From Fimbriimonadales bacterium (lineage in GTDB: Bacteria > Armatimonadota > Fimbriimonadia > Fimbriimonadales > GBS-DC): 64,000 nt of DNA. How positions within the stretch are numbered: the first letter of the stretch is position 1; each line of letters starts with the position of its first letter. The translations under genes and the position numbers were made by a program. The stretch covers positions 2,736,562 to 2,800,561 of the forward strand of contig AP024673.1 of assembly GCA_025998675.1 (NCBI GenBank). The letters run 5' to 3'. Positions 40,915-50,149 of the stretch are shown here, in pieces. The notes under the pieces are model-generated. The model was not told the DNA's origin, did not search any database, and was given only the letters and a program-made list of their open reading frames with translations.

Positions 40915-43859
40915 TCGCCGCCGCGTCGCTTGGCTTTGAGCAGGCGTCCCAGCGTATCGGCGGGCGCGTTGTCTGTGCGTACTGGGCTGGGCGTGGGCGT
41001 GGCAGGTGGGGGCTTTCCCTCAGGCGGCGGGGTTGCGGCGCGCACGGTTGGGGCAGCCGTCTGCGCGCGCGGCGCGGTCGGGGTAGGCGTGCGCTGAGTG
41101 GCGCGTTGCTTGGCAGCCTGCAACCGCTCGGCGACAGGCGCCGTGATGACGCGCCGCTGCCGACGCATGCGCAACCGCCCTACAAGCGCGGCGAGCGCTT
41201 CGGGAATCGTAATCACCACGCGCCGAACCGTGATGTCCACCATTAGCAGCAGCAGTGCGAGCATCAGCGCCAGCGTCCACAAATCGCGCGTGAACCGCTG
41301 GGGCGCGGGCGGCAGGTCGTAGGCGCGTGCAGGCTCTGGCGCGACGCGCCCGCCCGTCAGCGACGCTATCCGCTCCAGCAGCGGGCGGTTCGGGCGGTAG
41401 AAACGGTATTCCAGCGGATAGGGGATTGCCAGAGCGGTGGTGAGTGTGCTGGCGCGTCCCCCACCGAAGTCGCCCTGCGTACTCAGCACATAGAGCCCCT
41501 GCCCGCGCAGCGGGAACTGCGCCGTGTAGCGTCCCGCGCCCTCCATGCTCAGCGTCAGCTCGGTCGTCTCGCCCGACGGCGCGCCCACCGTGAGCTTCGG
41601 AGTCAGCCCGCTGATGGGTTCGCCCTGCGGGGTGAACGCCTGCAGCTCCACTATCGCCTGCCCGTTGCGCACGGTCGCGGTCAGCCCCAGATTGGGCTGC
41701 GCGCTGGGGCGCATCGCGCTGCGGATGACCTGCGTCCAGAAGACCGGATAGCCCTCCCAGCCCAGCCAGCGTTGCGCCCAGCGCGGCTGCGCGTCCGAGG
41801 TGAAGGCAATCGCCGTGCCCAGCCCGTAGCGCCAAACCGCCAGCAGCGGGTCATTTTTCTCCGTGCGCATCAGCGTCTGCGCCAGCGGTCGCTCGGAGGT
41901 CAGGTTATACGCCAGCAGCGCGGGCGTGCGGCGCCAGTCCACCTCGCGCAGGCGTTCGTCCGCTGTGTTCACTTTGGGCAGGAACGCGCCCTGTTCGATT
42001 GCGGTGCGGGTCATTGCGCTCACATCGGCGGTGAACAGGCGGGGCAGCGAGCTGGCGTCGCGCGTCTGGTAGAACTGCCCGCCGCCCACCCGCGCCAGCT
42101 GCTTCAGGAAGTTGGTCGCGTCGCCCTTGCCGAACGCCACCACGCTCAGCGTCACGCCCATCGCCCGCAACTGTTGCGCCCGCTGCAGGCTGCCCTCCTG
42201 CTCGTCGCAGTCGGTCGCGTCCGCCAGCATGATGATGTGCCGCGCACGGTCAGGCGGCTCGCGCATCATCCCGCGCATCGCCATTTCGAGGCTCCCGCGC
42301 ACGAAAATGCCGCCGCCCGTGCCGTACACCTTCTGCAGCACGGCGATAATCGGCTCGCGCTCGCTGGCGGGGAAAATCGCGCTCGGCGGCTGACCCGCCC
42401 GCTGCCCATGACAGCCCTGAAACTGACGCCCGTCGCAGCTGAACGGGTCAAACCCCGTGCGCGCCATATCGGGCAGCAGCCAGTCCGACCCATGACTGCT
42501 GATAATCACCCCGAAGCGGTCTATCGGGCGCAGCATCTGCAGGGTGCGAATCGAGGCTTCCGCCGCCAGATGCGCCACTTTGTGCCCGCCTAAATGCTCG
42601 TTCATGCTGCCCGAAGCGTCCACAATCAGCACAACCGTCGCCGCGTGATGCACCTGCCGATGCTTGATGTCCAGATCAATGGGCAGCAGTTCGGCGATGG
42701 GCGTGCCGTAGTAGCCGCCCACCTGATACGACTGTTCGCCGCCAATCATTACGAAGCCGACGCCCCCGTCGCGCACGGCGGTCTTCACGGCGTCCATCTG
42801 CTGGGGGCTGAGCGCGGTCGCGGGGAAGTCGTTGAACACGATGGCGTCGTAGTCCAGCAGCTTTTCAGGGCGTTCGGGGAAGCTGCCCTCGCGCACGCGC
42901 GTGACGGCAATTGCGTTCGCACGCAGGGCGCGTTCGAGCGCGTCGCTCGCGCCGCGCGCGCCTTCGGCAATCAGCACATGCGGCTTGCCCTGTACGCGGG
43001 TCAGCGCCAGCCCCAGATTGTTGCGCGGGTCGCTGTCGGGCAGGGCTTCCAGCACGGCGCGGACGCGCTGCACGCCCGGCTTGTCGGCGCGCAAGGTAGT
43101 CGTAATCAGGTTCGTGCCCGGCGAAAGTTTGACGGGGATACGCTTCAGGGGCGCGCCCTCCCGATCCAGCACAATCGCGCCCTCCGCATGGCGCTGGGAC
43201 TGTACCACGATGCGCACCGTGTACGGCTCGCCAACTTTGGCGACGCTGGGCGCTTCCAGCGCTTCAATCAGCGCGTCGTTGCCCGCCTTGCCCGTCGGCA
43301 GGGGCACGACATCGATCGGGATGCCCTCCACCGCAGCGACCTGCGCGGCGGCGTAGGCGTCGCCCGCCGTCTCGTTGCCGTCGGTCAGCAGCACGATGCG
43401 CCGCGCGTAGCCGTCGGGGAACAGCGCGCTCGCCAGACGCAGCGCGGCGGCGATATCCGTGCCGTCGGGGTTCGGCTTGGCGTACAGCTTGTCGGCAGCC
43501 TGGCGCGGCGCGGGCAGCCACTCCACAATCGGCTCCGCGCCGAACGCCACCAGCCCCGTGCGCGAATCGTCGGGCGCGCGGGCAAGCGCGTTTGTGAGGT
43601 ATTCCTGTGCGGCGGCGCGCCCCGAATCGGAGACGCTCGCCGACTGATCCAGCACGAACACCGTACAGACGCTCCGCAGCGAACTAATCCCCTGCCAGCC
43701 CGCCAGCGCCAGCACGATTAGCAACGCCAGCGCCATGCGAAGCGCGAGAATCAGCCGTCGCCGCGCCCGACTCACGCCCAGCAGACGCCGACCCGTCCAC
43801 CAGACCCAGCCCCACACAATCGGCAGCAACAGCAAATACAGCGGCTCCGTGAAGCGCAT
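40911..43859 (-). CDS. large double-VWA membrane protein with glutamine-amidotransferase-like domain
   Basis: 982 residues from MRFTEPLYLLLLP, chosen for the AGGGGG just before. Two N-terminal membrane helices as in BatA-type proteins; VWA domain 1 (CTVFVLDQSASVSDSGRAA, RIVLLTDGNETAGD); a GATase-like segment (YDAIVFNDFPATALSPQQM, GVGFVMIGGEQSYQVGGYYG); VWA domain 2 with a MIDAS (VVLIVDASGSMNEHLGG, HIIMLADATDCDE); a beta-rich region; and a further membrane helix (LWTLALMLALLLLMVDI) before a proline/threonine-rich cytoplasmic tail. Its 3' end overlaps the transaldolase stop by 4 bp. Predicted to sense or assemble ligands outside the membrane; the function is unknown. Confidence 0.85.
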   Translation of the reverse strand: MRFTEPLYLLLLPIVWGWVWWTGRRLLGVSRARRRLILALRMALALLIVLALAGWQGISSLRSVCTVFVLDQSASVSDSGRAAAQEYLTNALARAPDDSRTGLVAFGAEPIVEWLPAPRQAADKLYAKPNPDGTDIAAALRLASALFPDGYARRIVLLTDGNETAGDAYAAAQVAAVEGIPIDVVPLPTGKAGNDALIEALEAPSVAKVGEPYTVRIVVQSQRHAEGAIVLDREGAPLKRIPVKLSPGTNLITTTLRADKPGVQRVRAVLEALPDSDPRNNLGLALTRVQGKPHVLIAEGARGASDALERALRANAIAVTRVREGSFPERPEKLLDYDAIVFNDFPATALSPQQMDAVKTAVRDGGVGFVMIGGEQSYQVGGYYGTPIAELLPIDLDIKHRQVHHAATVVLIVDASGSMNEHLGGHKVAHLAAEASIRTLQMLRPIDRFGVIISSHGSDWLLPDMARTGFDPFSCDGRQFQGCHGQRAGQPPSAIFPASEREPIIAVLQKVYGTGGGIFVRGSLEMAMRGMMREPPDRARHIIMLADATDCDEQEGSLQRAQQLRAMGVTLSVVAFGKGDATNFLKQLARVGGGQFYQTRDASSLPRLFTADVSAMTRTAIEQGAFLPKVNTADERLREVDWRRTPALLAYNLTSERPLAQTLMRTEKNDPLLAVWRYGLGTAIAFTSDAQPRWAQRWLGWEGYPVFWTQVIRSAMRPSAQPNLGLTATVRNGQAIVELQAFTPQGEPISGLTPKLTVGAPSGETTELTLSMEGAGRYTAQFPLRGQGLYVLSTQGDFGGGRASTLTTALAIPYPLEYRFYRPNRPLLERIASLTGGRVAPEPARAYDLPPAPQRFTRDLWTLALMLALLLLMVDITVRRVVITIPEALAALVGRLRMRRQRRVITAPVAERLQAAKQRATQRTPTPTAPRAQTAAPTVRAATPPPEGKPPPATPTPSPVRTDNAPADTLGRLLKAKRRGGD

Positions 43860-43916
43860 CGTCGCCCCCTGTGAATAGATACGATTCTGATGGGGGGATT
43901 CCTGCTCATGTTCCCC

Positions 43917-43947
43917 TTGAATTCGCGCCCCTGCGCACGGGTATAAT
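43917..43947 (+). promoter_or_regulatory. promoter of the tRNA-His/tRNA-Lys pair
   Basis: TTGAAT (43917-43922) and TATAAT (43942-43947) with a 19-bp spacer, ending 11 bp before tRNA-His. Confidence 0.65.
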
Positions 43948-43958
43948 TGCACCCGCGC

Positions 43959-44036
43959 GGGGATCGTAGCTCAGTCGGTTAGAGCGCCTGACTGTGGCTC
44001 AGGAGGTCGTGGGTTCGAGTCCCATCGGTCCCCCCA
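43959..44036 (+). tRNA. tRNA-His(GUG)
   Basis: Anticodon loop CTGTGGC gives GTG. The extra G-1 is encoded (43959) and faces C73, the tRNA-His hallmark. The CCA end is encoded. T-arm GGTTCGAGTCC. Confidence 0.95.
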
Positions 44037-44039
44037 GAT

Positions 44040-44115
<76 letters not shown>

Positions 44116-44154
44116 TGTCCCGTTTCAAACCGTTGCGCGGGGTACACTTGTGCT

Positions 44155-45600
44155 GTGAGAATTGAGACCATCATCCCGATTGAGTCGCTCACGCCGCGCC
44201 AGATAGTGGCGGAGCTGGACAAATATATCGTTGGACAAAATAAAGCCAAACGCGCCGTCGCGATTGCCCTGCGCAACCGCTACCGCCGCCAGCAACTCTC
44301 GCCCGAACTGCGCGACGAGATTTTGCCCAAAAACATCCTGATGATTGGTCCCACGGGCGTCGGCAAGACGGAGATTGCGCGGCGGCTGGCGATGCTGGTG
44401 CGCGCGCCGTTCGTGAAGGTGGAGGCGACCAAGTTCACCGAAGTCGGCTATGTCGGGCGCGATGTCGACTCGATGGTGCGCGACCTGACCAATATCGCCG
44501 TGCGCATGGTGGAGCAGGAGAAGATTCAGGAAGCGCGCCCGAAAGCGCAGCGACGCGCCTACGAACGGCTCGCGACTTTGCTTCTGGATCGAAGCGAACG
44601 CCCCAAACGCTCCCGCCGACGCGAGAGTTCGCCCCTCGAAATGCTGTTCCAGATGCTCAACCAGTTCGAAGAGGACGAGGAAGAGGCGCCTGTGGAGGAG
44701 CCGTCCACCGAAAAAACTGACCGCCGCACGCGCCGACGCCAGATTATGGAGCAACTCAAATCGGGCGCACGCGACAAAGAGACCATCGAAATCGAAGTCG
44801 AGGAGAACCTCACGCCCTTCGTTCAGGTCTTTTCGCCGCAGGGCATCGAGGAGATGGGGCTGGACACCGACCTGCTGCCGCCTTTTGGTCCCCGCAGCCG
44901 CAGCAAGCGCGTGGTCACCATCGCCGAAGCGCTCGATATCTTCACGCAGCAGGAAGCCCGCAAGATGATTGACCGCTCCGCCGTCGTCAGCGAAGCCATC
45001 CAGCGCGTGGAGCAGACCGGGATAATCTTCCTGGACGAGATCGACAAAATCGCGGGTTCGGGACGCGCGGTGGGTCCCGATGTGAGTCGCGAGGGCGTGC
45101 AACGCGACCTGCTGCCCATCATCGAAGGCTCGACTGTCACGACCAAGTTCGGTCCCGTGCGCACGGACCATATCCTGTTTATCGCGGCGGGCGCGTTCCA
45201 TACCGCCAAGCCGTCCGACCTGATTCCTGAGCTGCAGGGGCGACTGCCGATTCGGGTGGAGCTGGAGCCGCTGGGTTCGGAAGACTTCCGACGCATCCTC
45301 ACGGAACCCCAGAACGCGCTCACCAAGCAGTACCAGCAGCTCATGGCGACCGAAGGGGTGCAGCTGGAGTTCACGCCCGACGCCATCGACGAGATTGCGC
45401 GAATCGCCGGCGAGGTGAACGCCCGAACCGAGAACATCGGCGCACGACGCCTGCATACCGTGATGGAGCGGCTGATGGAAGACCTTTCCTTCGACGCGCC
45501 TGACCATGCAGGCGAGCGCGTGGTCATCGACCGCGCCTATGTGCAGAGCAAGCTCGCCGATGTGGTGAAAGACACCGACCTGAGCCGATATATCCTGTAG
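44155..45600 (+). CDS. hslU: ATP-dependent protease ATPase subunit HslU
   Basis: 481 residues, GTG start. AAA+ unfoldase of the HslUV protease: [34 protein letters not shown], Walker [18 protein letters not shown], the pore loop GYVGRDV, intermediate domain 110-240, Walker [26 protein letters not shown]-like [14 protein letters not shown], sensor 2 [15 protein letters not shown], and C-terminal LSRYIL, the peptide end that docks into HslV. No hslV lies beside it, so the protease partner must be elsewhere. Confidence 0.95.
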   Translation: MRIETIIPIESLTPRQIVAELDKYIVGQNKAKRAVAIALRNRYRRQQLSPELRDEILPKNILMIGPTGVGKTEIARRLAMLVRAPFVKVEATKFTEVGYVGRDVDSMVRDLTNIAVRMVEQEKIQEARPKAQRRAYERLATLLLDRSERPKRSRRRESSPLEMLFQMLNQFEEDEEEAPVEEPSTEKTDRRTRRRQIMEQLKSGARDKETIEIEVEENLTPFVQVFSPQGIEEMGLDTDLLPPFGPRSRSKRVVTIAEALDIFTQQEARKMIDRSAVVSEAIQRVEQTGIIFLDEIDKIAGSGRAVGPDVSREGVQRDLLPIIEGSTVTTKFGPVRTDHILFIAAGAFHTAKPSDLIPELQGRLPIRVELEPLGSEDFRRILTEPQNALTKQYQQLMATEGVQLEFTPDAIDEIARIAGEVNARTENIGARRLHTVMERLMEDLSFDAPDHAGERVVIDRAYVQSKLADVVKDTDLSRYIL

Positions 45601-45658
45601 GCGGGGAACTTTCTACGCTGACATGGGATACAATTCGGATAGTGGAGGACAATATCGC

Positions 45659-47083
45659 GTGAGAACGAAATGGCTTCGCGGGGGAGTTAGCGTGCTGGCG
45701 CTGGGACTGGTGTTTGCCAGCGGCTGGCTGACCCGCAACTTGCTGGTGAGCCGTTCAACGCAGAACGGGACGGCAGTGGTGGTGCAGCGCGACTTCGCGC
45801 CGGCGCTGGCGGACGCCCGCACACCCGCGACCAACGCAAAGGTCTCTGAACCATCGATGGTCGCGCTCTATGACCGTGTGTTCCGCCTCGTGCGTGACGA
45901 ATATGTGGAGCCTGTCGAGAGCGACAAGCTTGCGCACGGCTCGCTGGAGGCGTTGCTGGCGTCGCTGAATGACCCGCGCTCGCAGTTCCTGCGCCCGGAG
46001 CAGCACGAGCAGTTCACCCGTGCGCTCAGCGGCGAGGTGCAGGGCATCGGCGCGGTGCTGACCGTCGTGAAGCGCACGACAACCCTGCGCATAGGCGAGG
46101 AGACCGCCCCGTTGGAGCAGAACCTGTTGCAGGTGGTCGCCGTCGCGCCCAACTCGCCTGCGGAGAAAGCGGGGCTGAAGCAGGGCGACTTTATCGACGC
46201 CATCGATGGGCAGTGGGTCATCTCCGAAGACCCGTTCGCGGAGATTGCCCAGCTGCAGCGGATGCACAGTTCGCGTGAGCAGATTCGCCAGGCAAGCGAG
46301 CGCGCCCGCCAGCGGCTGCAAAAGAGCCTCTCCATCAGCGAAGCCATCCGCCAGCTAAGCCAGACGCCTGCCGACGCGAAAGACGCTAAACCGCTCAAAC
46401 TCACGGTCAAGCGCGCTGGACAGACGCTGGAGGTGGAGGTTCGCCGCGCCGCCACGCGCGTGCGCCCGCTGGACTATCAACTGATTCAGGGACGCTGGGG
46501 CTACCTGCGCCCGAATATGCTGAACGCCGCCGCCAGCCGCGAATTTGCCAATGCGCTGCGCACGCTCAAACAGGGCGGCGCGAAGGGGCTGGTGATCGAC
46601 CTGCGCGGAGTCGCGATCGGGCAACAGGAGCCCGCGCTCCAGATGCTGCGCCTGATAGCGACCAAACAGCAGGTCGCGCAGGTCGAATACCGCGAGGGCA
46701 ATCGGTACCGCACGCGCCCGCTCAGCCTGCCCAACGCGCCGCAACCTGCCCGCTTGCCCATCGCCGTGCTGGTGGATCGGGGCACTTACAATGTGGCGGA
46801 GCTGACCGCGCTGGCGATCCGACAGACCGCGAACGCCCGAATCTTCGGCATGCCGACCTTCGGCGACGCCTCGCAAACGAACCTGTACCAGCTCAAGGAC
46901 GGGTCGGGCTTCACCCTCACCGTCGGGCGCTACATGGGGCTGGACGGCGCGAAGTTCCATCAGAAGGGCATTACGCCCGATGTGCGCGTCGCGGCGGAGC
47001 CGCGCATGCGCGGACAACCGGGCGGCGACCCCGCGCTGGAGCGCGCCCTACGCTGGCTACAATCGCAGGAGAAACAGTCATGA
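45659..47083 (+). CDS. S41-type (CtpA-like) protein with lost catalytic residues
   Basis: 474 residues. The start is GTG at 45659, because the upstream ATG overlaps a promoter-like GATACAAT and GGAGG lies ten bases before this GTG. One membrane helix (VSVLALGLVFASGWLTRNLL) precedes a PDZ-containing S41 fold (GEVQGIGAVLTVV, NSPAEKAGLKQGDFIDAIDG), with a PDZ insertion of about 50 residues. Where active homologues have GSASASEI it has GTYNVAEL, and where they have FGKG it has FGDA. Both the serine and lysine are missing, so it is probably a pseudo-protease. It ends 4 bp inside the intact S41 gene, suggesting a partner role. Confidence 0.85.
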   Translation: MRTKWLRGGVSVLALGLVFASGWLTRNLLVSRSTQNGTAVVVQRDFAPALADARTPATNAKVSEPSMVALYDRVFRLVRDEYVEPVESDKLAHGSLEALLASLNDPRSQFLRPEQHEQFTRALSGEVQGIGAVLTVVKRTTTLRIGEETAPLEQNLLQVVAVAPNSPAEKAGLKQGDFIDAIDGQWVISEDPFAEIAQLQRMHSSREQIRQASERARQRLQKSLSISEAIRQLSQTPADAKDAKPLKLTVKRAGQTLEVEVRRAATRVRPLDYQLIQGRWGYLRPNMLNAAASREFANALRTLKQGGAKGLVIDLRGVAIGQQEPALQMLRLIATKQQVAQVEYREGNRYRTRPLSLPNAPQPARLPIAVLVDRGTYNVAELTALAIRQTANARIFGMPTFGDASQTNLYQLKDGSGFTLTVGRYMGLDGAKFHQKGITPDVRVAAEPRMRGQPGGDPALERALRWLQSQEKQS

Positions 47084-48396
47084 GAGAACGCGGACGCGCC
47101 TGGGTCTACACGCTGTTGCTGATGCCCGTGCTGTTTGTGGGCGGGTTTGTGGGGTCGGAGGCGTATGCCGTGCTGACCCACGCCTCGCCGTCGCTGCTGC
47201 GCACCCCCCTGACGAACCTGACACACCGCCCCGCGCTGGAGCCGACGGACGCCTTCCGCAGTGCGCTTGCGGAGGTGGAGGCGCACTACTACGGCAAGCC
47301 GCCCGCGGTCGACAAGCTGACCTACACCAGCATCGACGGGATGCTAAGCGCGCTGGAAGACCCCTACACGCGCTTTATGGACCCCGACGCCTTCCGCCGC
47401 ATGCAGGAGGACACTTCGGGCAGCTTCACGGGCATCGGCGCGCTGCTGGAAGACGCGCCGGGCGGCGCGCGCATCGTGCGCCCGTTGCCCGATAGCCCCG
47501 CCAAAAAGGCAGGACTGCTGCCCGGCGACATCATCATCGCGGTGGACGGCAAGAGCCTGGAGCGAATCGCCCTCGACGAAGCCGTGCGCCTCATCCGCGG
47601 ACCGCGCTTCACCGAGGTCAAACTCACCATCCGCCGCGGCGACGAGGAGCCGTTCACGGTGACCCTCAAGCGCGACCTCGTCGAAAGCCCGACCGTCGAT
47701 GTCTACCTCGAAGACGACGAGAACAAAATCTATCGCATCTGGCTGCAGAACTTCAGCGAGAAGGCGCCCGCGCTGCTCGATCGCGCCCTGAACCAGATTC
47801 GGCAGGAAGGCGGACGCGCGATTATTCTCGACCTGCGCGCGAACCCCGGCGGGCTGCTCGACTCGTCCATCGAGGTCGCGAGCCGATTCATCGCGGGCGA
47901 GCAGGTGGTGGTGAGCGTCGTCGGCAGGCAGGGACTGCTGGAGCGGCGCTACACCCTGCGCGGGCGATACGCCAACTTGCAGACGCCGATGGTCGTGTTG
48001 ATTAACGGCGGCAGCGCGAGCGCGTCGGAGATTGTCGCAGGCGCGCTGCGCGACCACAAAGTCGCGCCCCTCATCGGCGAAGACTCGTTCGGCAAGGGGC
48101 TGGTGCAGACGGTCATCCCCACCTCGCAGAACACCGCCGTCGCCATCACCACCGCCAAGTACCTCACGCCGAACGGCACCGACCTGAACGCGAAGGTGGT
48201 CGACGGCAAGCGCGTCGGCGGTCTTAAACCCGATATCGAGGTCAAAAATCCCGACGACTGGCGCATGACCGAGGACGACAAGGCGCGCGACATGCAACTG
48301 AAAAAGGCGCTGGAGATTCTGCGCGACCAACTGCACGCCACAAAAGAGGGCAACGGCGTGCTGCGCGCGCAGTCTGATGCGGAGGTGAATCGATGA
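47080..48396 (+). CDS. C-terminal processing peptidase (S41 family)
   Basis: 438 residues with an N-terminal membrane helix (WVYTLLLMPVLFVGGFVGSEAY). PDZ domain: GSFTGIGALLEDAPGG, DSPAKKAGLLPGDIIIAVDG. Catalytic S41 domain: ILDLRANPGGLLDSSIEVASRFI, INGGSASASEIVAGALRD with the serine nucleophile, and EDSFGKGLVQT with the general-base lysine; GLKPDIEV closes the fold. It cleaves C-terminal tails of extracytoplasmic proteins. It overlaps both neighbours by 4 bp (ATGA). Confidence 0.92.
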   Translation: MRERGRAWVYTLLLMPVLFVGGFVGSEAYAVLTHASPSLLRTPLTNLTHRPALEPTDAFRSALAEVEAHYYGKPPAVDKLTYTSIDGMLSALEDPYTRFMDPDAFRRMQEDTSGSFTGIGALLEDAPGGARIVRPLPDSPAKKAGLLPGDIIIAVDGKSLERIALDEAVRLIRGPRFTEVKLTIRRGDEEPFTVTLKRDLVESPTVDVYLEDDENKIYRIWLQNFSEKAPALLDRALNQIRQEGGRAIILDLRANPGGLLDSSIEVASRFIAGEQVVVSVVGRQGLLERRYTLRGRYANLQTPMVVLINGGSASASEIVAGALRDHKVAPLIGEDSFGKGLVQTVIPTSQNTAVAITTAKYLTPNGTDLNAKVVDGKRVGGLKPDIEVKNPDDWRMTEDDKARDMQLKKALEILRDQLHATKEGNGVLRAQSDAEVNR

Positions 48397-48857
48397 TTCT
48401 GTTTATGGGCGCCGACCACGCAGGGTTTTCGCTCAAGGAGTACCTGAAAAATCACCTGACGCAGCAGGGCTACGAGATTGTCGATGTCGGCGTGCATTCC
48501 GAAGAGCCTGCCGACTATCCCGACATCGCCCATATGCTGACCGAGCGACTGGTGAACGCGCCGCGCCCGGCGCTGGGGATTCTCATCTGCGGCACGGGGA
48601 TTGGCATGAGCATCGCCGCGAACAAGCGTCCGGGCATTCGCGCGGCGAACGCCAGCGAACCCGTCTCCGCCGCGCTTGCTCGCGAACACAACAACGCGAA
48701 CATCATCTGTCTGGGCGCGCGCGTGGTCGGACCCGAACTCGCCCGCGCGACGGTGGAGGCGTTCCTGCGCACGGGGTTCAGCCCCGAAGACCGCCACCAT
48801 CGCCGCGTGCAGAAACTCGAACTCACAGGGGGTGACGCGCAATCCCGCACCGACTAA
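48393..48857 (+). CDS. rpiB: ribose-5-phosphate isomerase B
   Basis: 154 residues: [34 protein letters not shown], then [30 protein letters not shown], and [27 protein letters not shown]. The catalytic Cys sits in ICGTGIG. Interconverts ribose-5-P and ribulose-5-P; it complements the transaldolase at 40.3 kb. It overlaps the S41 gene by 4 bp, and its 3' end runs past the ribosome-binding site of hflX. Confidence 0.95.
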   Translation: MILFMGADHAGFSLKEYLKNHLTQQGYEIVDVGVHSEEPADYPDIAHMLTERLVNAPRPALGILICGTGIGMSIAANKRPGIRAANASEPVSAALAREHNNANIICLGARVVGPELARATVEAFLRTGFSPEDRHHRRVQKLELTGGDAQSRTD

Positions 48858-50104
48858 CCGAAATCGGGCAGGCTGAGCGAGCAATCCTGGTCTTCTGCCA
48901 TCCCGACGGGCACGAGGAAGCCTACTGGAGCGACGAGATACGCGCCCTTGCCCACTCTGCAGGCGTCCGTATCGTTGCGGAAGCGCGTCAGAAACGCCCC
49001 ATCCCCGATGTCGCCACCTACATCGGCAAAGGCAAAGCCGAAGCGCTGTTCCAGCTCGCCCGCGAACACGAAGCGGATGTGATTCTGTTCGATGTGGAGC
49101 TGAACCCCGTGCAGCAGCGCAATCTGGAGCAGATTACCCAGACGCGCGTGATTGACCGCACGCAGCTGATCCTGGACATTTTCGCGCAGCGGGCGCGCTC
49201 GCGCGAGGGCGCGTTGCAGGTGGAGCTGGCGCAGCTGCTGTACCTGACGCCGCGCCTGTCGGGCAAGGGCGTTGCGCTCTCCCGGTTGGGCGGCGGCATC
49301 GGCACGCGCGGCCCCGGCGAGACGAAACTGGAGATCGACAAGCGGCGCATCCGCGAGCGCGTCGCCCACCTGCGCCACGAAATCGAAGAGATGCGCCGCC
49401 AGCGGCTCCACCAGCGCAGCGCACGGCGCAAGCTGCCCTTCCCCAGCGGCGCGATTGTCGGCTACACCAACGCGGGCAAATCCACCCTGCTGAATGTGCT
49501 GTCGGGCGCACAGACCTATGTGGACAATCGCGTGTTCGCCACGCTGGACCCCACCACCCGCCGCGTCGTGCTGCCCGACGGCTGGTCGGTGCTGCTGACC
49601 GATACCGTCGGCTTCGTGGAGAACCTGCCGCCGATGCTGCTGGAAGCCTTCTACGCCACGCTCGAAGAGGTGCGCGAGGCGGATTTCCTGATTCATGTAA
49701 TAGACATCTCCAGCCCGCACTGGGAGCTACAACGCGACGCCGTCGAGACCACGCTGGTCGAACTGCAGGCAGACCAGAAGCCGACGATTACCGTGTTCAA
49801 CAAGGCGGACTGCGTGCGCGACACGGCGTTGCTGCGCCAGCTGGTCGCCGACACGCCCAACGCGGTCTATATCTCCGCGCGATTCGCGCAGGGCATCCCG
49901 CACCTGATGGATCGCATCGTGGCGACTGTGCAGGGGATGCTGGTGAGCGTCGATGTGTGGCTGCCCTACGAGGCGACAGCGCTGCTTGCCGAGTGCTACG
50001 AGTACGGGCGCGTGCTGTCGGTGGACTACCACGAGGACGCGATTCACCTGCGCGCGCAGGTCATTCCGTCGGTCGCCGCGCGCCTGCGCGAGAGCCAGAA
50101 GTAG
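48842..50104 (+). CDS. hflX: GTPase HflX (possible AUC start)
   Basis: About 420 residues if started at ATC 48842. HflX domain: [58 protein letters not shown]. GTPase: [14 protein letters not shown] (P-loop), [21 protein letters not shown]. It rescues or splits stalled ribosomes. The frame is open from 48836, but has no ATG, GTG or TTG before 49079, which would cut off the N-terminal domain. AGGGGGTGA at 48827-48835 lies nine bases before ATC 48842. Alternatives are an indel near 48870 joining a GTG start at 48832, or a sequencing error. Confidence 0.85.
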   Translation: MPHRLTEIGQAERAILVFCHPDGHEEAYWSDEIRALAHSAGVRIVAEARQKRPIPDVATYIGKGKAEALFQLAREHEADVILFDVELNPVQQRNLEQITQTRVIDRTQLILDIFAQRARSREGALQVELAQLLYLTPRLSGKGVALSRLGGGIGTRGPGETKLEIDKRRIRERVAHLRHEIEEMRRQRLHQRSARRKLPFPSGAIVGYTNAGKSTLLNVLSGAQTYVDNRVFATLDPTTRRVVLPDGWSVLLTDTVGFVENLPPMLLEAFYATLEEVREADFLIHVIDISSPHWELQRDAVETTLVELQADQKPTITVFNKADCVRDTALLRQLVADTPNAVYISARFAQGIPHLMDRIVATVQGMLVSVDVWLPYEATALLAECYEYGRVLSVDYHEDAIHLRAQVIPSVAARLRESQK

Positions 50105-50149
50105 GTACAATACCGCTATGCTGTGTATCGTTGCAGGAGGCTTGGCTTG

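Noticed and set aside
48832-48876. hflX as a programmed +1 frameshift from GTG 48832
   Set aside because: The site GGC TGA gives poor re-pairing after a +1 slip, unlike prfB. An AUC start or a sequence error is simpler.
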